Source of the DNA: JACCZX01 sp963791315
GTDB lineage: Bacteria; Pseudomonadota; Gammaproteobacteria; Burkholderiales; Burkholderiaceae_F
Reading direction: 5' to 3'
Length of the DNA: 64,000 nt
Assembly: GCA_963791315.1 (NCBI GenBank)
Contig: CAWBRQ010000007.1
Coordinates: forward strand, 434,001 to 498,000
This document shows, piece after piece, positions 9,712-18,426 of this stretch. Below the pieces are notes generated by a model. The model searched no databases and was not told the DNA's origin. It saw only the letters and a program-made list of their open reading frames with translations. A program made the position numbers and the translations under genes. Each line of letters starts with the position of its first letter. The first letter of the stretch is position 1.

Positions 9712-10199
9712 TCCGGATACGCGTACCGAACGTCAGCGCACACAGGCGACGAAGAGCCTTCTCAGTCGAGCAATCGCATTGCTCGCTCGGCGCGACCATA
9801 GTCGTGCCGAGCTTTCCCGCAAACTCGTGCGGTACATCCGCGAAGACGATGATCCGGCGGAAATCAGCTCGTGTCCTAGACGAACTCGACCGTAACGGCC
9901 TTTTATCCGATGAGCGCTTTGCCAGTGCGGTCGCCCGTAGCCGCGCGCAACGCTTCGGCGATGCACGCATTCGCTATGACTTGCGGCGTTTTGGCGTAGC
10001 GGACGATCTCAGCGCTGCTGCGCTCGCCAGGCTGGCGGGCAGCGAGGTGGCGCGCGCGGGCGCAGTCAGGTCGAAGCGCTTTGCTGCGCTCCCCGCGTCC
10101 CCGGCAGAACGTGCCAAGCAGGCTCGGTTCCTACAGTCGCGTGGGTTTTCGCTCGACTCCATTTATCAAGTCTTGCAAGGTCGAACGGACCCTGAGTAA
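9689..10199 (+). pseudogene. recX: Recombination regulator RecX, frameshifted
   Basis: The RecX N-terminal module (SLLSRAIALLARRDHSRAEL, then SRKLVRYIREDDDPAEI) reads in one frame up to about 9865. The rest (ARVLDELDRNGLLSDERFAS onward, to the stop at 10199) reads in the next frame. One surplus base near 9866 accounts for the break; removing it gives a full RecX of about 165 residues. RecX binds RecA filaments and inhibits them. The 5' end overlaps recA: candidate GTG at 9689 or TTG at 9692 in the N-terminal frame. The GTG at 9708 in the other frame yields a non-homologous N-terminus. No premature stop arises by substitution, so a sequencing indel is as likely as true inactivation. Confidence 0.82.
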
Positions 10200-10260
10200 T
10201 TGCTGCGTTCGCGGCACGTAATTGCCTCAGCGACCAGGTCGCCTGTGTTAGATTCTTTGG

Positions 10261-10294
10261 CGGGCCGCACCCACTTTGTACGAGGTGCGGCCCG
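10261..10294. promoter_or_regulatory. Strong hairpin upstream of the DUF2889-sucCD operon
   Basis: Perfect 11-bp inverted repeat CGGGCCGCACC / GGTGCGGCCCG with a 12-base loop, ending 17 bases before the DUF2889 ATG. There is no U tract in either direction, so it is not a classical intrinsic terminator. It could attenuate, bind a regulator or stabilise the mRNA 5' end. Confidence 0.5.
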
Positions 10295-10311
10295 TTGTCG
10301 TTCTAGCCAGC

Positions 10312-10842
10312 ATGCCCAACCGCCGCCACGTACACACCCGCTCCATTAAGGTCGACGCTTACGCACGCGATGACGGCTTATGGGACATCGAAGCCGTCCT
10401 GACGATACCAAGGCGCGCGACTTCGTTCTGGCCACCGGTCAGGCCAGTCGGTGAGCCGGTGCACGATCTCGGGCTGACAGTGACGATCGATACGCAATTC
10501 AACATCGTGGCCGCCAAGCGCGCTCCCGATCAGTTCCCTATCCGGGCCAATGCGAGGCAATCGAGCCCGATTACTCGAAGCTGGTCGGTCTCAATCTGCT
10601 GCAAGGCTTTCGGAAGGCCGCTCTGGAGCGGCTTGGCGGCATCAACGGCTGTACCCATCTGACAGAACTCGCGGCGTGCTCCCGACTGTGCGGCGCAGGC
10701 GTTTGCAGGTGAAGTATTTAGAACGCACGAGAGTGCAAGTCAGAGCGAAGAGATCAAGCCGTGGCAGCTCGACCGCTGCCATGCATTGCGTACCGACGGT
10801 CCAGCGGTCGCGCAGTTCTATCCACGCTGGCACAGGCGATGA
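10312..10842 (+). pseudogene. DUF2889 family protein, multiply frameshifted
   Basis: The protein begins MPNRRHVHTRSIKVDAYARD and continues with the family's DDGLWDIEAVLT, but then changes frame at about 10403, 10449, 10539 and 10677. Each piece matches consecutive family segments: DTKARDFVLATG, GEPVHDLGLTVTID, CEAIEPDYSKLVGL with GGINGCTHLTEL, and AAQAFAGEVF with LDRCHALRTDGPAVAQFYP. Reconstructed length is about 177 residues. The final frame ends in a TGA that overlaps the sucC ATG as ATGA, which shows that the correct reading frame survives to the 3' end. DUF2889 has no established function. Its coupling to sucCD suggests co-expression. Confidence 0.8.
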
Positions 10843-12011
10843 AGATCCATGAGTATCAAGGCAAGGAAATCTTTCGCCGCTTTGGCATGCCGGTGCCGCG
10901 CAGCATCGCCGTATTCAGCGTCGAAGAGGCGGTCGATGCTGCACGCAACCTGGGAGGGCCGGTGTGGGTCGTCAAGGCGCAGATCCATGCGGGCGGCCGG
11001 GGTAAGGGAGGCGGTGTCAAGGTTGCACGCTCTGTCGACGAAGTCCGCGCGCGCGCTTCCGAAATTCTCGGCATGCAGTTGGTCACGCACCAAACCGGTC
11101 CCGCCGGACAGAAAGTTCGCCGGCTGCTGATCGAAGAGGGCGCCGATATCAAGAAGGAGTTCTATGTCGGCATGGTCGTTGATCGCGCGACCCAGCAAGT
11201 CACGCTGATTGCGAGCTCCGAGGGCGGGGTCAACATCGAGGACGTGGCCGCTCATACGCCGGAGAAAATTCACAAAGTGCACATCGAACAATCGCTCGGG
11301 TTGAGCGTGCGCGACGCCGATGACCTTTCGTTCAAGATCGGCATACCACCGGCAAGCGTTCCCGCCGCGCGCGCCATTTTCCAGGCGCTTTACAAGGCGT
11401 TTTGGGAGACTGATGCCTCGTTGGCTGAAATCAATCCTCTGGTGTTGACCGGCGACGGCCAACTGATCGTGCTCGATTCGAAGATGGACTTCGATTCGAA
11501 TGCATTGTTCCGGCATCCGGACATCGTGGCATTGCGCGACTTCGACGAAGAAGATCCGGCCGAGATCGAAGCATCGAAGTTCGATTTGTCGTACATACAA
11601 CTCGACGGCAACATCGGTTGCCTGGTCAACGGCGCAGGCCTTGCGATGGCGACGATGGACGCCATCAAGCTCTTCAACGGTGAGCCGGCCAATTTTCTGG
11701 ATGTTGGCGGCGGTGCGACACCGCAGAAAGTCACCGAAGCGTTCAAGCTGATGCTTCGCAACCCCAACCTGAAGGCCATTCTGGTCAACATTTTTGGCGG
11801 CATCATGCGCTGCGACGTGATTGCTGAAGGTGTCATCACCGCGTCGCGGGCGCTGCAGCTAAGAGTTCCGCTGGTGGTCCGCATGAAGGGCACCAACGAG
11901 GAGCTCGGCAAGAAGATGCTCGCCGACTCGGGGTTGCCGATTATCTCTGCTGACACGATGGCGGAGGCCGCGCAAAAAGTCGTGGCCGCTGCAGCAGGTC
12001 GAAAGCAATGA
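10839..12011 (+). CDS. sucC: Succinyl-CoA synthetase (ADP-forming) subunit beta
   Basis: 390 residues, full length. An N-terminal ATP-grasp fold (MKIHEYQGKEIFRRFG; QIHAGGRGKGGGVK) is followed by the CoA-ligase domain with GGGATPQKVTEAFK and VNIFGGIMRCDVIAEG. With SucD it catalyses the substrate-level phosphorylation step of the TCA cycle. The ATG at 10839 is favoured over an extension to 10761 because it aligns with the family and overlaps the upstream stop (ATGA). Its own stop overlaps sucD in the same way. Confidence 0.97.
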   Translation: MKIHEYQGKEIFRRFGMPVPRSIAVFSVEEAVDAARNLGGPVWVVKAQIHAGGRGKGGGVKVARSVDEVRARASEILGMQLVTHQTGPAGQKVRRLLIEEGADIKKEFYVGMVVDRATQQVTLIASSEGGVNIEDVAAHTPEKIHKVHIEQSLGLSVRDADDLSFKIGIPPASVPAARAIFQALYKAFWETDASLAEINPLVLTGDGQLIVLDSKMDFDSNALFRHPDIVALRDFDEEDPAEIEASKFDLSYIQLDGNIGCLVNGAGLAMATMDAIKLFNGEPANFLDVGGGATPQKVTEAFKLMLRNPNLKAILVNIFGGIMRCDVIAEGVITASRALQLRVPLVVRMKGTNEELGKKMLADSGLPIISADTMAEAAQKVVAAAAGRKQ

Positions 12012-12892
12012 GCATTCTGATTGACAAGAACACGCGTGTCGTCACGCAGGGGATCACTGGCAAGACCGGCCAATTTCACACGCGCGTATGCCGGGAGTAT
12101 GCGAACGGTCGCGCGTGCTTCGTTGCCGGCGTCAATCCGAAAAAGGCAGGTGAAGATTTTGAGGGTGTTCCGATCTTTGCCACAGTCAAGGAAGCGAAGA
12201 AACAAACTGGTGCCAACGTTTCTGTCATCTATGTGCCGCCGGCCGGCGCTGCGGACGCGATCTGGGAGGCGGTCGACGCCGATCTCGATCTTGTGATCTG
12301 CATCACCGAAGGCATTCCGGTGCGCGACATGGTCGTGGTGCGCGATGAAATGCGCAAACACGGCAAGCGCGCGCTGTTGCTGGGTCCAAATTGTCCGGGC
12401 ACGATTACGCCGGACGAGCTGAAGATTGGAATCATGCCGGGGCACATTCATCGCAAGGGGCGTATCGGCGTCGTATCGCGCTCCGGCACGCTGACGTACG
12501 AGGCAGTAGGTCAGTTAACCGAGCTGGGGCTCGGGCAGTCGAGTGCAGTCGGAATCGGAGGCGATCCCGTCAACGGCCTGAAGCACATCGACGTGCTGAA
12601 ACTGTTCAATGAAGATGACGAAACGGATGCCGTTGTGATGATCGGCGAGATCGGCGGCAACGACGAAGAAGTGGCGGCATTCTGGGTACGCGACCACATG
12701 AAAAAGCCCGTCGTCGGATTCATTGCCGGCGTGACGGCGCCGCCCGGCAAACGCATGGGACACGCTGGTGCAATCATCTCAGGTGGCATGGGAACGGCAC
12801 AGCAAAAACTGGCGACGCTGGAAGAATGCGGAATCCGCACGACGAAAAATCCGTCCGAAATTGGCAAGCTGCTCAAAAGCGTGTTGATTTGA
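12008..12892 (+). CDS. sucD: Succinyl-CoA synthetase subunit alpha
   Basis: 294 residues. CoA-binding domain (TQGITGKTGQFHT near 13-25), then the ligase domain with the phosphorylated histidine H252 in KRMGHAGAIISGG. GNP motifs (GPNCPGTI, GVVSRSGTLTYE) are present. It shares an ATGA overlap with sucC and forms the heterotetramer with it. The next gene (terC) begins 43 bases downstream. Confidence 0.97.
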   Translation: MSILIDKNTRVVTQGITGKTGQFHTRVCREYANGRACFVAGVNPKKAGEDFEGVPIFATVKEAKKQTGANVSVIYVPPAGAADAIWEAVDADLDLVICITEGIPVRDMVVVRDEMRKHGKRALLLGPNCPGTITPDELKIGIMPGHIHRKGRIGVVSRSGTLTYEAVGQLTELGLGQSSAVGIGGDPVNGLKHIDVLKLFNEDDETDAVVMIGEIGGNDEEVAAFWVRDHMKKPVVGFIAGVTAPPGKRMGHAGAIISGGMGTAQQKLATLEECGIRTTKNPSEIGKLLKSVLI

Positions 12893-12935
12893 TTGGGCGA
12901 GCAAGCAGCGCCCTGACCCGTACATAAGGCCGCCC

Positions 12936-14113
12936 ATGGACTTCATATCGCCCGGCTTCTGGGTTGCGTTGATGCAGATCATCGGCGTCAACATCGTGTT
13001 AAGCGGCGATAACGCCGTCGTGATCGCGCTTGCTGCTCGATCTTTGCCGCAGCACCAGCAGCAGAAAGCGATTCTTTGGGGTAGCGGCGCCGCAGTCGTA
13101 ATGCGGATCGTGCTGACGATCGTTGCGGTCGAACTGCTCGAGACTGCCGTATCTGAAGCTGGTCGGTTGCTGTGCTGCTGCTATGGATCGCCGTCAAGCT
13201 GCTAATGCCTGAGCACGAAGAGGAAGGCGGCGGCAAGGTGGTCGGCTCTCTCGGGGCGGCAGTCAAGACGATCCTGATTGCGGATCTCGTGATGAGCCTC
13301 GATAACGTGATCGCGGTTGCCGCAGCGGCAAAGGGAAGCCTGACGCTTCTGATTGTCGGACTGGCGATCTCGATACCGCTCGTCGTCTTCGGTTCGACGG
13401 TGCTGCTGAAGTTGATGCAGCGTTGGCCGATCATCATCACGATCGGCGCTGCGTTGCTCGGCTGGGTCGCCGGTGAGATGGCTGTCACCGACCCACTCGT
13501 AAGCGAGTGGGTCGAGGCAAATGCCAAGTACCTGCATTGGGTTGCACCGAGCGCGGGCGCCGTGTTGGTCGTTCTGCTTGGGAAATGGCTTGCAGCTCGG
13601 GCGACTTCAAGGCAACCGCAATCAGAGGCGTCGGGGCTCCCTGGAGGGGTGGCGCCAGAGGAGCTTGCAGGTGCCGGATGGTTTCGTCACATACTGTTGC
13701 CTGTGGATGCATCGGATAACGCAGCGCGCGCTGCTGAATATGTCGCTGCGCATGTGCGAGCGCTACCCTCTGCGGAAACGGTCGATATCCACTTGCTCAA
13801 CGTGCAGCGAGCAGTTCCCGGGAACGCAAGCAGCTTCGTGTCTAAAGATTCGCTGCACGAGTATCACCGCGAAAAAAGCATGCAGGCGATCGAGCGGCCG
13901 CGCAAGATTCTCGACGCAGCGGGCGCCAAATACAGCGTTCACACGCTGGTTGGCGTCCCCTGGGACGTGATCAGCGATTACGCCGCGGCGCACCACATCG
14001 ATCACATCGTGATGGGCACGCGAGGTATAGGTTCGTATACCGCCGCTGCACTTGGCTCCGTTACACAAGGCGTCGTGCAACGCAGCCCAGTACCTGTCGT
14101 GCTCGTCAAGTAA
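12936..14113 (+). pseudogene. TerC-family membrane protein fused to a UspA domain, frameshifted
   Basis: The first part (MDFISPGFWVALMQIIGVNI, then SGDNAVVIALAARSLP) and the second part (AVLLLWIAVKLLMPE, then LIADLVMSLDNVIAVAAAAK) are the two halves of a YjbE/TerC transporter-like membrane domain with the paired GDNA and SLDN acidic motifs. Two surplus bases, near 13143 and 13168, throw out the intervening helix LPYLKLVG. After a short linker a universal-stress domain follows (HILLPVDASDNAARAAEYV), ending with the nucleotide-binding pattern GTRG-x9-GS. Reconstructed length is about 391 residues. TerC proteins are linked to metal (Mn/Ca) handling. The fusion suggests nucleotide-sensing control of transport (inference). 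Confidence 0.8.
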
Positions 14114-14132
14114 TTCGCTCACGCAACGTCCG

Positions 14133-14963
14133 ATGAGCTTTTCACTCGACTTTGCGCTGAAAACTCATCCGGGCCTTGTACGTCCGTTGAACGAGGATGC
14201 GATTGGCGCCGATCCATCGTGCGGCTTGTTCGTGTTGGCGGACGGGTTGGGTGGCTATAACGCCGGCGAAGTGGCGAGTGTGATGGCGATCAGTTCGGTG
14301 CTTGAACGCCTCGCATCGTCGATCGATACGATTGACGTGGACGACGGTGCGTTTACACCCGACGAGGCGATCTATGACACGGTGACCGACATCAACGCCA
14401 ACATCTACAACGCGGCGTTGAACAGCACTGCGTTCGAAGGCATGGCAACCACGCTGGTGATCGGCTGGTTCCTCGGCGGTCGGCTGTGGGTGGCGCATAC
14501 CGGTGACTCGCGGCTATATCGCTACCGCGATTCGATGCTCGAACAGCTCACACGCGACCACTCGTTTTCGCAGGAGCTGCTCGACGCCGGCATGGTCACC
14601 GAGGAGGAAGCGCGCTCGTTGCCCGCCAAGAATCTGGTCACGCGCGCGCTCGGTGCCGGGGCCGACATCGAACCCGAGATCCATAACGTAGACGTCCTGG
14701 CGGGCGACATCATCCTTCTATGCTCGGATGGCCTGACCGAAATGGTCGGCAGCTACGAAATCGAGGGGCTGCTGTCGATCAACGAGGAAGATATGCATGA
14801 AACCGCACGACGGTTGGTCGATCTGGCCAACGAATCGGGCGGTCGGGACAATATCTCTGTGATCGTGGTTCGAGTATCGTCTGTCGGTGAAATGCAGGTG
14901 TCGACGGCTGCGATCGAAGTAACCGAGGGCGAACTGGTCAACGGCCAGCTTGTGCCCGGCTAG
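14133..14963 (+). CDS. PP2C-family serine/threonine protein phosphatase
   Basis: 276 residues. The metal-binding motifs of bacterial PP2C/Stp phosphatases are in order: RPLNEDAIG, ADGLGGYNAGEVAS, VAHTGDSRLYRYRD, LLCSDGLTEMV and GGRDNISVIVVRV. No membrane segment or signal peptide, so cytosolic. It removes phosphate from Ser/Thr of proteins. It begins just after terC and is followed by an FHA protein, a phospho-threonine reader. No cognate Ser/Thr kinase is in the window. Confidence 0.9.
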   Translation: MSFSLDFALKTHPGLVRPLNEDAIGADPSCGLFVLADGLGGYNAGEVASVMAISSVLERLASSIDTIDVDDGAFTPDEAIYDTVTDINANIYNAALNSTAFEGMATTLVIGWFLGGRLWVAHTGDSRLYRYRDSMLEQLTRDHSFSQELLDAGMVTEEEARSLPAKNLVTRALGAGADIEPEIHNVDVLAGDIILLCSDGLTEMVGSYEIEGLLSINEEDMHETARRLVDLANESGGRDNISVIVVRVSSVGEMQVSTAAIEVTEGELVNGQLVPG

Positions 14964-15061
14964 GGCACGCGCGTATCGTCCAAGTAAGCCGTTGATTGGC
15001 AACCTTTTTGCACGCTGGCAAAATTACGCGAGAGAACAAAATGATGGCCGAGGGAGAATCT

Positions 15062-15754
15062 ATGCCTAGGCTGGTCCTGAGTCTGGACGGCGTCGTGCTG
15101 CGTGAAGTCGGTCTCGCGAAAGACCGCACGACCATCGGCCGCCGCTCACACAACGATATCGTGATCGACAATCTCGCCGTGAGTGGCGAGCATTCGGTCA
15201 TCTACACGTCGGCCGGCGACGTCTACCTCGAAGATCTGGGCTCGACCAACGGTACGACCGTCAACGGCCAGCCGATCAAGAAACATCTGTTGCAAAGCGG
15301 AGACACCCTCGAGATCGGCAAGTACCGCCTGAAATTCCTGGCCGACGGTGCCACTGGCACCGAAGGCGAAGTCGACATCGATACGTCACAGCCGCTGCGC
15401 CGCGAGTTTTACGGACCAGGCCCGGCGACGATCCAGATTCGGCAGCCGGGCATGAACGGTGAAGACGGACCCGCCGCGGCGTCGATCAAGATTCTGACCG
15501 GTGCCAACGAAGGGCGCGAACTGCAGCTTGTTAAGGCCTTGACCACCATCGGCCGCCCTGGCCATCAGGTGGCAGTCATCACACGGCGCCCGACCGGCTA
15601 CTTCATTGCGCATGTCGAAGGCGAGATGTTCCCGAGCGTCAACGGCGTCAACCTCGGCTCCGCCGCGCATCCGCTGAAAAACAGCGACGTCATCGAGCTC
15701 GCAGGCGTGCGCATGGAGTTCGTCAACGCGCCGGCAGTTCAAGCCGCAGCATAG
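15062..15754 (+). CDS. Protein with two FHA domains
   Basis: 230 residues from the ATG at 15062, which has GGGAG 6 bases upstream; in-frame ATGs at 15041 and 15044 are less likely. FHA domain 1 (about residues 1-95) shows the classic TTIGRRSHNDIVID, SGEHSVIY and GSTNGTTVNG loops, so phosphothreonine binding is expected. A second FHA-like domain (about 140-228: LTTIGRPGHQVAVI, PSVNGVNLG) has lost the SxxH motif and may bind without phosphorylation. It is paired with the PP2C phosphatase upstream, suggesting a small phospho-signalling module. Confidence 0.85.
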   Translation: MPRLVLSLDGVVLREVGLAKDRTTIGRRSHNDIVIDNLAVSGEHSVIYTSAGDVYLEDLGSTNGTTVNGQPIKKHLLQSGDTLEIGKYRLKFLADGATGTEGEVDIDTSQPLRREFYGPGPATIQIRQPGMNGEDGPAAASIKILTGANEGRELQLVKALTTIGRPGHQVAVITRRPTGYFIAHVEGEMFPSVNGVNLGSAAHPLKNSDVIELAGVRMEFVNAPAVQAAA

Positions 15755-15764
15755 GCAACGCATC

Positions 15765-15784
15765 GCTCATCCAACCGGATGAGC
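15765..15784. terminator. Hairpin after the FHA gene, possible weak terminator
   Basis: Perfect 8-bp stem GCTCATCC / GGATGAGC with a 4-base loop, 11 bases after the FHA stop. There is no U tract, so termination would be weak. Confidence 0.4.
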
Positions 15785-15890
15785 CGGTCGCGGTGAGGCA
15801 CGCCGTGACAAAAACCGGCCACAACATGTGACGATGCGCGTCAGGGAAAGCGGAATTAGCCCGTCGAAATCCCCCAATTCTAAAACGGCC

Positions 15891-15906
15891 TGGCACAGAA
15901 CTTGGA
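15891..15906 (+). promoter_or_regulatory. Sigma-54-like promoter of the pilin gene
   Basis: TGGCACAGAACTTGGA matches the -24 element (TGGCAC) and the TTG of the -12 element with correct spacing, but has GG where GC is usual. It ends 55 bases before the pilin ATG. Type IV pilin genes are often RpoN-dependent, which supports the call. Confidence 0.45.
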
Positions 15907-15961
15907 GTGTATTTGGCATCGGCTGGGGCGTAACGTCGTTGACACCAAGGAGAGCTCTTAA

Positions 15962-16465
15962 ATGAAACACCAAATCGCCCGCGCACAACGCGGCTTTACG
16001 CTGATCGAGTTGATGATCGTGGTTGCGATCATCGGCATCTTGGCGGCCATCGCCATTCCGCAGTATCAGGACTATGTGACGCGTTCACGCTGGTCGGATA
16101 ACTTACCAGGTCGGCCAATTGAAGCAGGCATCGCTGAGTGTGCGCAGAACAACAACGGCGTCTTCAGTGCGGCTCCATGCAGCGTTATCGGTGCGGCCGG
16201 CGATGCTGTCGGTGTTTCCTTAATCGGTAGTGGTTTTCTGCCAGATAACTGGATCATCCCTGCCGCTGCAAACTCGAAATATCTGGGTGCAGCTGTTGCG
16301 TGGAACGGCGTCGCGGTCACAATCACCGGCAACGCGCAAACGTCGAACTGCGTCGTGACACTGACGCCGACGGTAGTCCCGGGTCAAGCGTCGATTCGTT
16401 GGGATGGAGCTACTGCCGCTGCTCCGGCTGGCTGCAACCGTTCAAAGACCGGCGTTGGACTGTAA
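15962..16465 (+). CDS. Type IV pilin-like prepilin, pilin 1
   Basis: 167 residues with a short basic leader and prepilin peptidase site (QRG-FTLIELMIVVAIIGILA), glutamate at mature position 5, and a hydrophobic N-terminal helix. A strong site AAGGAGAG precedes the ATG. The C-terminal disulphide region ends in PAGCNRSKTG, as in the next gene. Residues about 47-56 (LPGRPIEAG) look wrong: the neighbouring frame at 16107-16130 reads QVGQLKQA, matching QVGPIKQA of the paralogue, so a pair of compensating indels probably garbles this stretch. It would be a major or minor subunit of a surface pilus; no assembly genes are nearby. Confidence 0.88.
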   Translation: MKHQIARAQRGFTLIELMIVVAIIGILAAIAIPQYQDYVTRSRWSDNLPGRPIEAGIAECAQNNNGVFSAAPCSVIGAAGDAVGVSLIGSGFLPDNWIIPAAANSKYLGAAVAWNGVAVTITGNAQTSNCVVTLTPTVVPGQASIRWDGATAAAPAGCNRSKTGVGL

Positions 16466-16480
16466 TAACTTTGCTTCAGG

Positions 16481-16508
16481 AAAAGGCCGGCGAGAGCCGC
16501 TTTTTTTT
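16481..16508 (+). terminator. Rho-independent terminator after pilin 1
   Basis: A GC-rich hairpin (GGC-GAGA-GCC core, with one bulged C lower in the stem) followed by eight T's (16501-16508), 16 bases after the pilin 1 stop. It should insulate pilin 1 from pilin 2. Confidence 0.75.
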
Positions 16509-16542
16509 CAAGATTTCTTTGCGATAGCCAAAGAGGTTCGGA

Positions 16543-17041
16543 ATGAGGATTAAGACGCTCCCTCGACAAACGATGCTTCTTCGGTGGCGGCTTTACTTTG
16601 GTCGAACTGATGGTCGTCGTGGCAATCATTAGCATCCTTGTAACTATCTCCCTTCAGCTATACCAGGACTATGTCTACGCATTCACGGTGGTCGACAACG
16701 TCGGCCAGGTTGGCCCGATCAAGCAGGCTGTCGCCGAATGTGTCAACAGTAATCGCGGACAAGTGGCTCCGGGCAGATGCGACGCCATCCCGAACCTAAT
16801 CACTGCGCAGTTCCTGCCAAGTAATTTCGTTACACCATCCAATGCCACATCAAGATACCTCGCTGCTCCCGTAACTGTGACCAATGGCATTATTACGTTA
16901 ACTGGTCTTAACTTGGCCAGTAACTGCGTGGTTGCGTTCACTCCGACTACGGCGCCCGGACAGGCTGCTATGTCGTGGAACATAACAACCAATGCACTTC
17001 CGGCCGGTTGTAATCGCTCGAAGACAGGCTTCGGACAGTAG
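16543..17041 (+). pseudogene. Type IV pilin-like prepilin, pilin 2, frameshifted in the leader
   Basis: The best start is the ATG at 16543 (AGAGG upstream, leader MRIKTLPRQ), but the pilin motif GFTLVELMVVVAIISILVT begins in another frame at 16589, with no ATG of its own before the cleavage site. An indel between about 16565 and 16588 explains this. The mature part is intact (about 150 residues): QVGPIKQAVAECVNSN, two cysteine pairs, and the C-terminus PAGCNRSKTGFG almost identical to pilin 1. Tandem paralogous pilins may be expressed alternately or together. The stop is followed by a 7-bp inverted repeat (AGGGCGC/GCGCCCT) without a U tract. Confidence 0.75.
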
Positions 17042-17120
17042 GGCGCGCTGGATGTCTGAGCTCGGCGCCCTTGACTAACTGCCCCGCGTCCTTCGGCTGG
17101 GCGTCGTCAGGGACTAACAC

Positions 17121-18426
17121 TCAACGTGCGACACCGGCGATTTGATGTCCCGGTTTCCAGTCGCGCGACAGTTTTTGGGCTTCGCGCACCTGCTGCGGAT
17201 TCAGCAGCAATTCGACGCGATGCAAATTCTTGTCGGCATCCGCCAGACCGACCGTGGAGGCTAAGTCGTACCAGGCGTAGGCGAGCACCGCGTCGCGGGT
17301 GACTCCGTAGCCGTTTTCGTACAAAGCGCCTAAAGCGTTTTGCGCATGCGAACGAACAGGGTTATCCCCATAGGCGCCTTCATGCGCAGCTGACCGGCCC
17401 AGCCAATGCAGTGCGCTTGAATAATCTTAGGAACCCGTCGCCAGCGATATAGGCGATGCCAAGTTGATACATAGCTTCGACTTGCCCCAGATCGGCAGCC
17501 TTCTGCTGAAGTTGTAACGCTCTTGCTGGATTCTTGCGGGTTCCTGTGCCGTTGTATTCCATCCTTGCGAGCTGCCAGAGAGCGTCTTTGTCAGCTTGCG
17601 CCGCGGCGCGACTAAACCACTCAAAGGCGAGCCGGTTAGTATCGTCGTAAGAAAGACTCTTTTCCTTCCATTTGCTGTAGCCCGCCCGGTACTGGCTCGC
17701 ATCGCTTACCAGGTAGCGTTCGCCGACGCTTATCTGCACGGAGGGGTCGGCTTGTGTTTCGAGTCGTTGCCACCATGTATTGGACTCACTCAGATCGGGT
17801 TTGATATCCGCACGCCCCACTTGATACAGCTCTGCTAACGCGTGTTGTGACTTCCAATACCCAGCCTCGGCGTTTTCTGTCAACAGCTGTATGGCCGACT
17901 CCGTGACACTTGGCAGCGGCATCAAGTAGCCTGTTTTCGCTGCGCCGTCTTTCCAAATGCCAAAGAGTCGAACCAATGCGAGTTCATGCTTGGCGGCTGC
18001 AGATCCCGATTCGGACGCTCGAGTAAGCCACATCACAAGCTGCCGTGAGCTGTCGCCGGGTCGTTATCTTGTGTTGTGAGATGACGGCGCCTTTGCGGGT
18101 TCACCGTGCCGTACAATGGGCCATTCCTACGCTGCGCCAGGATGACCTCCACTAGCGGCCCGTTGACGCCGACGTCCGCCTCTGCGTCGTTCTTAGTCAA
18201 TCCGTAGCCGTGCGTGTATCGCATGCTGACTTCATACATTGCGTGCTATATTTCCACCATGTGCCGCCATTAAATACCAGCGAGACGCTTCGGTCTGATC
18301 GTTGCCTTCCTCAGCAGTCGAGAATTTGACGGCCAGTGTCAGTTGATCTTGCAATGTTCCCGGATTCGGCTGAGTCTTTAAGACGTTAAGTGGCGAGACG
18401 CGTGGGCAGTGGCTGCGGCCGAGCAC
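17121..18426 (-). pseudogene. Sel1-like repeat (TPR-like) protein, multiply frameshifted
   Basis: Translation on the minus strand gives consecutive Sel1 repeats scattered over several frames: TEASRWYLMAAHGG, MYEVSMRYTHGYGLTKNDAE, RAASGGHPGA, MWLTRASESGSAAAKHELAL, LAFEWFSRAAAQADKDALWQ, QQKAADLGQVEAMYQLGIAY, and finally SSALHWLGRSA to ALYENGYGVTRDAVLAYAWY with the C-terminus WKPGHQIAGVAR. At least five indels are needed; near 17425 two lost G's (GGGG to GGG, AAGG to AAG) restore GDGVPKDYSSALHWL. Sel1 proteins are solenoid adaptors in signalling or envelope stress. The true start was not found; it may lie upstream of 18426. Confidence 0.7.

Noticed and set aside
11390..12451. A 353-codon minus-strand open frame across the sucC-sucD junction
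   Set aside because: Antisense to two certain genes, low-complexity Ser/Arg composition, no recognisable domain.
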